From assembly GCF_004834005.1 (NCBI RefSeq), contig NZ_STFF01000010.1, positions 1-64,000 of the forward strand: DNA of 64,000 nucleotides, read 5' to 3'. The position numbers were made by a program, and so were the translations under genes. Numbering within the stretch: position 1 is the first letter of the stretch; each line of letters opens with the position of its first letter. This DNA comes from Niastella caeni (lineage in GTDB: Bacteria > Bacteroidota > Bacteroidia > Chitinophagales > Chitinophagaceae). Below, one piece after another: positions 53,747 through 61,600 of this stretch. The notes under the pieces were generated by a model. That model was not told the DNA's origin. It searched no databases and worked only from the letters and a program-made list of their open reading frames with translations.

Positions 53747-54210
53747 AGCGACAAGGGATTTAAGTTGCCGTAATAGATTGTTAAAAGCGGCAAAGGTTTA
53801 AATGGGGACTGGCATATTTTAGCCTGATTGCCTGGATTGCCTGCGGCGATCCACTCCGCACTGCATTAATCAAAATGGATTGCCTGGATTACTTTCAGTG
53901 ATCCACTCCGCACTGCATTACCCAAAGGCCTGCCAACCGCTTCGCGGTTGCGGCTTTTTTATTTGTCTGCTTTTGCGAACAAGTTCGCAACGCCGCCAAA
54001 AAATAGGATTGCCTTCGGCGATCCACTCCGCACTGCATTAATCAAAATGGATTGCCTGGATTACTTTCAGTGATCCACTCCGCACTGCATTACCCAAGAA
54101 ACCTCGCCCCGCCGTTGGCGGGACGGTTTTGTTTTTCTGTCTGCTTAGCCGAGCAAGCTCGGCACGCTGCCAGAAAAACAAAACCCGCAGCTTGCGCTGC
54201 GGGTTTCTTG
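53747..54210. repeat. Direct repeats and terminator-like palindromes next to tRNA-Gln
   Basis: An exact 82-bp sequence occurs twice (53844-53925 and 54016-54097, period 172 bp). Each copy contains two copies of a 21-bp word beginning GATCCACTCC and ending CTGCATTA, so the word occurs four times (53848, 53900, 54020, 54072). After each copy come a GC-rich stem with a T-run (GCAACCGCGAAGCGGTTG-type near 53935-53960) and a palindrome: TTGCGAACAAGTTCGCAA near 53973 in the first and GCCGAGCAAGCTCGGC near 54150 in the second. The unit looks duplicated and then diverged. Confidence 0.8.
54181..54206 (-). terminator. Terminator of tRNA-Gln (minus strand)
   Basis: The 10-bp stem AAACCCGCAG/CTGCGGGTTT with a 6-nt loop, read on the minus strand, is followed by GTTTTTCT. 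It lies 4 bp beyond the tRNA 3' end. Confidence 0.85.
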
Positions 54211-54281
54211 TTGCCCGACCTGGATTCGAACCAAGACAAACAGAACCAAAATCTGTCGTACTACCATTATACTATCGGGCA
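54211..54281 (-). tRNA. tRNA-Gln (anticodon TTG)
   Basis: Read on the minus strand, the sequence starts TGCCCGATAGTATAATGGTA and ends GGTCGGGCAA, giving a 7-bp acceptor stem TGCCCGA/TCGGGCA with a U-A first pair, as usual for tRNA-Gln. The anticodon arm is ACAGA-TTTTGGT-TCTGT with TTG in positions 34-36, and the T arm contains GGTTCGAATCC. No intron and no encoded CCA are seen. It has its own terminator and repeated DNA downstream. Confidence 0.93.
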
Positions 54282-54441
54282 GCCTGTTGTCCTTTTAGAA
54301 AGGAGTGCAAAAGTAAGGGCTTCTGTCCTTTTCCCCAAATGAAAATGCCAATTATTCTTTATTTTTCCCCAGAAAATATTTTTACCATTAACACATATCA
54401 TTTTCTATTTAACCAATCAACCTTGTCAAAAAAAAGGTCAC

Positions 54442-55746
54442 ATGTCAAAATTTAATCGCCGCTCCTTTTTACACACTTTTAAAGCCCTTTCTGCCGGAAC
54501 TTTACTCTCGGCCATTTCCCAGCCCGCATGGAGCCGCAACCTCCATCGCGCCCTGGAAAACGCCAGCCTGAAATCACCCGATCAACTGGCCTCCGATGAC
54601 GATTTCTGGTACTTCATCCAACAATCCTATACCGTTTCTCCCGGTCTCATCAATTTAAACAATGGCAACGTGGCGCCTTCCCCCAAAACCGTACAGGACG
54701 CCATGAAACGCAATTTCGACCTCACTAACGAGGCGCCCAGCCATTTTATGCTGCGCGTGCTTGACCTGGGGCGGGAACCCCTTCGCCGCAACCTCGCCCG
54801 TTTGGCGGGCTGCTCTGCTGAAGAGCTTGCCATTCAACGTAATACGTCGGAAGCCCTGGAGGCCGTCATCTTCGGCCTGCCCCTTAAAGCGGGCGACGAA
54901 GTGGTGCTCACCAAACAGGACTACCCCAATATGATCAACGCCTGGAAACAGCGCGAAATGCGCGATGGCATTAAGCTGGTATGGGTGAACCTGGAACTCC
55001 CCAGCGAAGACACCGACTACCTGGTGAAAGCCTATACCCAGGCCTTCACCCCCAAAACCAAAGTGGTGCATGTTACCCATGTTATCAATTGGAACGGTCA
55101 AATTATTCCCGTGAGGAAAATTGCCGATGCCGCTCATCAAAAAGGCATTGAGGTAGTTGTTGACGGCGCCCACAGCTTTGCCCAATTTCAATTCACGGTG
55201 CCTGAACTGGGGGCCGATTATTTTGGCACCAGCCTGCATAAATGGCTCAGCGCCTGCATCGGCACCGGGTTCCTGTATGTTAAGAAAGAAAAGATCAAAA
55301 ACCTGTATCCCCTGTTTGCCGCGCCGGATGCGCGTGCCGACGATATCCGAAAGTTTGAACACCTGGGTACCCGGCCTTTCTTTATTGAACAGGCCATCGG
55401 TAATGCCATTGAGTTTTATGAAATGATCGGCGCCGAACGCAAAGAAAAACGCCTGTTCTACCTTAAAAACTACTGGATGGAAAAGGCAAAAAACATTCCG
55501 GGGGCCAGGCTGGGCACTTCCATGAAACCTGGTTTTGGCTGTGGCATCGGCCTGGTTGACCTGCCCGGCAAAAAAATGCCAGAACTGGAAGCGTATTTAT
55601 GGTACCATTATAAAGTGCACGCCTCTGCTGTTGTGTTGGAGAACATCCATGGTTTACGCGTAACCCCGAATGTGTATACGACCACTAAACAATTGGATGT
55701 GCTGATAGAAGGAATTAAAGCATTTGTTGAAGCTAGTAGTAAGTAG
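54442..55746 (+). CDS. PLP-dependent aminotransferase class V-fold protein, Tat-exported
   Basis: The 434-residue protein begins MSKFNRRSFLHTF with a twin-Arg (residues 6-7) and a hydrophobic stretch ending in a WSR-like cleavage region, so it is probably exported by Tat. The fold-type I core has the VVDGAHSF block (D241, H244) and the Schiff-base lysine K267 in GTSLHKWL. It resembles the isopenicillin N epimerase-like/class V aminotransferase group (cysteine desulfurase-like fold). The reaction is not readable from sequence. It is convergent with tyrS and not in an operon. Confidence 0.87.
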   Translation: MSKFNRRSFLHTFKALSAGTLLSAISQPAWSRNLHRALENASLKSPDQLASDDDFWYFIQQSYTVSPGLINLNNGNVAPSPKTVQDAMKRNFDLTNEAPSHFMLRVLDLGREPLRRNLARLAGCSAEELAIQRNTSEALEAVIFGLPLKAGDEVVLTKQDYPNMINAWKQREMRDGIKLVWVNLELPSEDTDYLVKAYTQAFTPKTKVVHVTHVINWNGQIIPVRKIADAAHQKGIEVVVDGAHSFAQFQFTVPELGADYFGTSLHKWLSACIGTGFLYVKKEKIKNLYPLFAAPDARADDIRKFEHLGTRPFFIEQAIGNAIEFYEMIGAERKEKRLFYLKNYWMEKAKNIPGARLGTSMKPGFGCGIGLVDLPGKKMPELEAYLWYHYKVHASAVVLENIHGLRVTPNVYTTTKQLDVLIEGIKAFVEASSK

Positions 55747-55905
55747 TAAGTAGCTAGTGGCGAGTAGGGGGCTGGCGCCAAGGCATAAAGGCAACAAGGC
55801 ATAAAGGCAACGAGGCATAAAGCCAAATGTCAAAAGCCGAAAGCAAAATGTATTCGCTTTCGGCTTTCAGCCTGTATTCGCTTGCAGCGTGTAGCTTGCA
55901 GCTGT
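55728..55905. repeat. Mosaic repeat between convergent aminotransferase and tyrS
   Basis: It includes AGTAGTA/AGTAGCT heptamers (55728-55760, overlapping the end of the aminotransferase gene), a GGCGCCAAGGCATAAAGGCA block, period-8 AGGCATAA units and heptamer-type AGCGTGTAGCTTGC units. The block from 55740 to 55815 is close to the reverse complement of 2012-2064. The hairpin at 55833-55867 is listed separately. Confidence 0.7.
55833..55867. terminator. Hairpin terminator at convergent genes
   Basis: The stem AAAGCCGAAAGC/GCTTTCGGCTTT is identical to that at 1969-2003. It lies between the convergent aminotransferase and tyrS genes and can terminate both. Confidence 0.7.
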
Positions 55906-55910
55906 ATTAA

Positions 55911-57188
55911 CTACACCGCTTTTACCAAATAATAATTCTTCTTCCCTTTTTGCACCAACATATATTGTCCGTGTAACAACAGCGAGGAGTTGAGGGTGAA
56001 CCCCGCATCTTCCACCTTCCTGCGGTTGATGCTTACGCCGCCGCCCTGTACCATTTTGCGGGCTTCGCCTTTGCTGGGGAAGATATTGGTTTCTGCCAGA
56101 AAGGTTACCACGTCAACGCCTGTTTGCACTTTCGATAATTCATAATCGAATTTCGTTACGCCATCCATGCTCTCCAGGTCTTCCAGGCTCAGCGATTCGG
56201 CAGGGGCTGTCTTCTTTCCGAAGGTGAGAGCTGTGGTCTTCAATGCCTCCTGGTAACCTGCTTCACCATGTACAAAGACGATTACTTCTTTGGCAAGTGT
56301 TTTTTGCAACAGACGAGCGCCTTTGTCCTTGTGGTGCTCTTCTATTAACTGGTCAATGGTCTCTTTGGATAAGAACGTAAATATTTTTATCCATTTTTCA
56401 GCATCTTCATCTGAAGCATCGAACCAGAACTGGTAAAAATCGAATGGTGAAGTTTTGTCGGGAGCCAGCCACACATTGCCTTTTTCACTTTTTCCGAACT
56501 TGCTACCATCGGCCTTGGTCAACAGGGGGCAGGTCATGGCAAAAGCTTCTCCGCCGGCTTTGCGTCGTACGAGTTCTGTACCCGTAGTAATGTTACCCCA
56601 TTGATCGCTGCCGCCCATTTGCAGTTTACATTTCTTATGCTGGTACAGCCAGTAAAAATCATATCCCTGCATCAACTGGTAAGCAAATTCGGTATAACTG
56701 ATGCCGGTGTCGCCTTCAATCCGTTTTTTTACGCTGTCTTTGGCCATCATGTAATTCACGGTAATATGCTTGCCCGTATCGCGCAGGAATTGAATGAACG
56801 ACATGTTTTTGAACCAGTCGTAGTTGTTCACCATTTCTGCCGCATTGGGTTTGGCGGCATCGAAATCGAGGAATTTCTCCAGTTGCTTTTTAATACCATC
56901 CAGGTTCTTCTGCAATTGTTCTTCACTTAAAAAATTCCTTTCTTCACTTTTGCCTGAAGGGTCGCCGATCATGCCGGTGGCGCCGCCCACCAGGGCAATA
57001 GGCTTATGACCGGCTTTTTGTAAGTGTACTAACAACAAGATGGGTACCAGGCTTCCAATATGAAGACTATCCGAAGTTGGGTCGAAGCCGATATAGCCGG
57101 TAGTCATTTCTTTGCTCAACTGATCTTCAGTTCCGGGCATAATATCTTGTATCATACCGCGCCATTGTAATTCTGCAACCAGGTTCAT
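55911..57188 (-). CDS. tyrS: Tyrosyl-tRNA synthetase
   Basis: The 425-residue protein charges tRNA-Tyr with tyrosine in the cytoplasm. Class I signatures are present: HIGS (43-46) and KFGKS (230-234). The tyrosine-binding block YQLMQGYDFYWLY and the GGSDQWGNI motif are clear. The C-terminal S4 domain (about 360-425, FPSKGEARKMVQGGGVSIN) is intact. Length is standard for bacterial TyrRS. It is host-like in composition and probably a single-gene transcript. Confidence 0.97.
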   Translation of the reverse strand: MNLVAELQWRGMIQDIMPGTEDQLSKEMTTGYIGFDPTSDSLHIGSLVPILLLVHLQKAGHKPIALVGGATGMIGDPSGKSEERNFLSEEQLQKNLDGIKKQLEKFLDFDAAKPNAAEMVNNYDWFKNMSFIQFLRDTGKHITVNYMMAKDSVKKRIEGDTGISYTEFAYQLMQGYDFYWLYQHKKCKLQMGGSDQWGNITTGTELVRRKAGGEAFAMTCPLLTKADGSKFGKSEKGNVWLAPDKTSPFDFYQFWFDASDEDAEKWIKIFTFLSKETIDQLIEEHHKDKGARLLQKTLAKEVIVFVHGEAGYQEALKTTALTFGKKTAPAESLSLEDLESMDGVTKFDYELSKVQTGVDVVTFLAETNIFPSKGEARKMVQGGGVSINRRKVEDAGFTLNSSLLLHGQYMLVQKGKKNYYLVKAV

Positions 57189-57512
57189 ATTATATTGACA
57201 TTAAACGTGTAATAAATAGTTTTGCCATTGCCCGCACAAAGGGTTTACATTTGTGCTACCCCTACATAATTCAACTGTTTTTTGTACATAGTTTCATGTA
57301 GTAAATCAATGAATTATGCAAATGTAAGGATTGCCGCAACTTTGCTTAAAAAATGCAATATTTTAATTGTAAAATCGTTTGGAAGTGTTGACCCTGACCC
57401 GTTAAAAAAGGCTTCCTATCAAAATCATATATTAAGCTCGCTACCAACGGGTGCAGCCAATATCCTAAAGAAATAGTCTATTCATAAGTTGCTTATTTCG
57501 AAAATTGGATCA
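57189..57512. other. Intergenic region between divergent tyrS and PorV-like genes
   Basis: 324 bp. Promoters of both genes should lie here. A 64-codon frame starting with TTG (57282) and an ATG at 57309 look weak. I see no terminator or RNA element. The words GTGCTACCCCTACATAATTC and TTTTTTGTACATAGTTTCATG near 57255-57300 carry AT-rich runs typical of promoters. Confidence 0.4.
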
Positions 57513-58622
57513 ATGAAAAGGACCCGTTTTTACGTTACCCTGGTTGTGTTATTAATACAGCAAATTTCCTATGCTCAGTTTCGTAAATATTCGAATGAAT
57601 TTTTGAACATAGGAGCCGGCGCCCGGGGATTGGCTATGGCCAGCGCCCAGGTTGCTTCGGTTAATGATGGCACAGCCGGTTACTGGAACCCTGCCGGGTT
57701 GGTGTATGTGAAAGATAATCCCCAGCTTAATTTAATGCACGCCGAATACTTTGCCGGTATCGGCAAATACGATTATGGCAGCCTGGCCATCCCGTTAAAA
57801 GACAATAAGCGGGTGCTGGGATTGTCGTTATTACGGTTTGCCGTAGATGATATTCCCAATACCATTTTCCTGGTAGAAGCTGATGGCTCCATCAATTTCA
57901 ATAATATTCCAACCTTTTCTTCAGCCGACTATGCCTTCCTGGTTTCCCTGGCCCAACAAATAAAAACTTCTGGTAAAAGCAGGATCAATGCAGGTATCAA
58001 TGCCAAGATCATTCACCGCAAGGCGGGCGACTTTACTTCGGCCTGGGGTTTTGGGTTTGATGCGGGCATCCAGATCGTAAATGACAAATGGAAGATCGGC
58101 ATTATGGCCCGGGATGTTACTACCACCTTCAATGCCTGGTCGTTTAACCTGACCGAAAAAATGCGCGAAGTTTTCTATGTAACCAATAACGATATCCCGG
58201 TTAAATCAACCGAGTTAACCGCTCCCAAACTGATCCTGGGCGGTGATTATATTTTTAAACTGAACAAGAACCTGAACCTGATGGCCGAAGCCAATCTCGA
58301 CCTCACGTTCGATGGCCGTCGCAATACCGTGATTAGTTCCAGTGTAGTGAGTTTAGACCCCAAGCTCGGACTGGAAGCGTCGTGGAAGAATGTGTTCTTT
58401 GTTCGGGGCGGGATCAACAACTTTCAAAAGGCATTGGATGATGACGATATCACCAACACAAAAAAGGTATGGATCTATCAACCGGCCGCAGGCGCAGGTT
58501 TTAGACTGAACAATGTGTTGATCGATTATGCCTTTACCAACTTAGCCAATCAATCGAATCCGTTATATACCCATGTGTTTTCGTTGAGAGTGGACCTGGT
58601 GAAGAAGGGAAACAAAAAATAA
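57513..58622 (+). CDS. PorV/PorQ-family outer-membrane protein (type IX secretion-associated)
   Basis: From ATG 57513 the 369-residue product begins MKRTRFYVTLVVLLIQQISY, a signal peptide ending near YAQ. The family block NEFLNIGAGARGLAMASAQV and DGTAGYWNPAGL are characteristic of the PorV/PorQ beta-barrel family. In type IX secretion PorV shuttles cargo to the PorU sortase; here the next gene, 36 bp downstream, encodes a C25 peptidase. The pairing supports a secretion-related role. Whether it is PorV itself or a paralogue cannot be told. Confidence 0.87.
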   Translation: MKRTRFYVTLVVLLIQQISYAQFRKYSNEFLNIGAGARGLAMASAQVASVNDGTAGYWNPAGLVYVKDNPQLNLMHAEYFAGIGKYDYGSLAIPLKDNKRVLGLSLLRFAVDDIPNTIFLVEADGSINFNNIPTFSSADYAFLVSLAQQIKTSGKSRINAGINAKIIHRKAGDFTSAWGFGFDAGIQIVNDKWKIGIMARDVTTTFNAWSFNLTEKMREVFYVTNNDIPVKSTELTAPKLILGGDYIFKLNKNLNLMAEANLDLTFDGRRNTVISSSVVSLDPKLGLEASWKNVFFVRGGINNFQKALDDDDITNTKKVWIYQPAAGAGFRLNNVLIDYAFTNLANQSNPLYTHVFSLRVDLVKKGNKK

Positions 58623-58658
58623 AGTACCCTATAGAAAGGAATCTGAAACTTGTATATT

Positions 58659-61600
58659 ATGAGGAAGATTTTTACCCTGTTGCTGTTAGTAGCGGGCTTT
58701 GCTGCTACTGCCCAGCAATATAATAATGAATGGATACAGTTCAATCAAACGTATTATAAATTCAAGATAGCCAAAGATGGCGTATATCGCATTCCTAAAT
58801 CCCTGCTGGATGCGAATGGCCTCGGCGGTACGCAGGTGCAATTTTTAGAGCTATGGCGCAATGGCGAGAAAGTACCGTTCTACCCATCTGTTTCAAGCGG
58901 CGTATTGCCTTCCAACGGCTACCTGGAGTTCTGGGGCCAGGCCAATGATGGAAAACCCGATAAATATTTATATAGGGACACGCTGTATCAGCATACCACG
59001 AAACACAGTTTGCAATCAGATACCGCCGTTTATTTTTTAAGTGTGAATACCAGCCAGGCGGGTTTTAGATACACTGATGTAACTAATAATGTAGCAGGCA
59101 ATGTGTTGCCGGCAGAGTCTTATTTTATGTACACGGCGGGTAATTATTATTTCGCACCTTATACCCCCGGCGTTTCAACGGGCATGCCTAACGCGGGGTT
59201 TGCATCTCTGGTAGGGGTGTATGTATATTCTTCTTCGTACGATAAGGGCGAATTTTTTAGCAGTGGTGATATTGGCCCGGGAGCCGGGCTTACCACACCT
59301 ATTAACAATTTGAATGTGTATAGCAGCGGTCCGCAAAGTTCCATTAAGTTTGGGGCCACGGGTAATGCCATCAATGCCCGCAATATAAAAGTGCGTGTAA
59401 ATGGTACTGAGGTGAAAGACACCGTGATGGATTATTTTAACGACCTGGTTACCACTGCTCCTGTTGATAATAGTATAATCAGTTCCGGCAGCGCTGCTGT
59501 AAATTTTATCAATACGTCGGGCAACTCCTCCGATCGTATGCAGGTGTCGTTCTTTGAACTTACGTATCCGCGTACATTTAATTTCAACAACCAAACGAAT
59601 TTCACATTTGAATTGCCGGCTAAACCCGGCGGCCATTTTCTGCAGATCAGCAATTTTAATTATGGCAGCGCCCAGCCGGTGTTATATGATGTTAATAATG
59701 GCGAGCGGTATGTAGGCGATATTGCTGGCGGTATAGTGCGGTTTGCCTTGCAGGAAACGACTAAGAACAGGCGACTGATATTAGTGAGCGGGGAAGCCGC
59801 CAATATTACCGAGGTAACGAAATTGACCAGCCATAATTTTATAAATTATAACACTGCTGCCAACCAGGGCCGTTATATCATCATCAGTAACCCTGCGCTG
59901 TATACCGGTACGCACGGTAATAATCCCGTAGAGGATTATAAGAACTACCGCGCATCGGCGGCCGGTGGCGGTCATTCTGTAATAATCGTCGACATTAATG
60001 AACTGGTTGACCAGTTTGCTTTTGGTATAAAAAAGCATCCTTTATCTGTTCGGAATTTTATCCGGTATGCGCGGGCAAAGTTTACCGCGAAACCTGAAAA
60101 TGTATTCCTGATCGGTAAAGGGGTAACGTATCATGAATACCAGCGGGGCGATAGAAACCCGAACAATTTTCCTTTATACGATAAACTGAACCTGGTTCCC
60201 ACATTTGGCAACCCGGGATCGGATAATTTGTTAAGTTCAGAAGACCTGGTCATTCCTGTGGCTGCAACGCCCATTGGCCGTTTATCGGTGGTAACCGGTA
60301 ATGAAATTGAAGATTACCTGGAGAAAGTGAAGGAATATGAAGCCGTGCAAAAGAATGCCCCCAATTCAATTAGTGGCCGGCAATGGATGAAGAATGTAGT
60401 GCATGTAACCGGGTCGAGCGATGCGTACCTCGGCACTGTTTTGTGTAATTACATGGATATATACAAACAGATCATTGAAGATACCCTGTTCGGCGGTAAG
60501 GTGAACATGTTTTGTAAAACATCCACCAACCCGGTAGAACAGGTGTCTGCTGCCAAATTAACCGACCTGTTTGCAGAAGGTATTTCCTTCCTTACTTATT
60601 TTGGTCACTCATCTTCTACCACGCTTGAATTCAATATCGATAACCCGAATGCATATAATAACCAGGGAAAATATCCTGTGTTTTTTGTGAATGGCTGCTA
60701 TGCGGGTAACTTCTTTACCTACTATCCGCAGCGTTTTACGGCCAATGAAACCCTTTCGGAAAAATTTGTGCTGGCCAAACAGCGTGGCTCCATTGCCTTT
60801 GTGGCCAGTACGCACTATGGTATTGTTAATTACCTGAACCTGTTTTTAACCTACCTGTATGGCAGCATCAGTGGCGGTGATTTTGATAAAACATTAGGAG
60901 AAACAATGCGGGATGGCCTGCATAGTATGCTCAATGCTACAGGGTCGTATGATTATTACTCCCGGTTGCATGCAGAGGAAATGACCTTGCATGGCGACCC
61001 GGCTATCTTTATTAACGCCCAGCCCAAACCGGATTATGTAGTGGAAGAATCGCTGATAAAGATCAACCCGGTTTTTATATCCCTGGCAGAAAATAGTTAT
61101 AAACTTAAAGTGAAAACGGTGAATCTGGGTAAAGCCACACCAGATTCTGTTGTGCTTGAAATAAAACAGCAATACCCCAATGGCAGCATTGGTGTAATAT
61201 ACCGCCAAAAAATACATGGCGTTCGCTTTGCCGATTCACTGGAACTGGATGTGCCAATTGTAGCTTCCCGCGATAAGGGACAGAATAAGGTCATTGTTAC
61301 CATCGATGCTGATAATACGGCAAATGAGATCGCGGAAAACAATAATACCGCCAGCAAAGACTTCTATATTTTTGAAGAAGAGGCGCGGCCGGCTTTCCCA
61401 TATAATTATGCGATCATCAGTAACCCCACGCAAAAGTTAATAGCATCTACGGCTAACCCGTTGAGTACTTTGCGTGACTATGTGATGGAGATCGATACCA
61501 CGGAAAAATTCAATTCTTCGTTAAAGGTCACCCAATCTGCATCTTCCATAGGTGGGGTAATTGAATTTAATTCAAACCTCACTTATAAAGACAGTACCGT

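Noticed and set aside
57282..57476. 64-codon frame upstream of the PorV-like gene
   Set aside because: Starts with TTG, lies in the promoter region of two divergent genes, no recognisable domain; likely chance.
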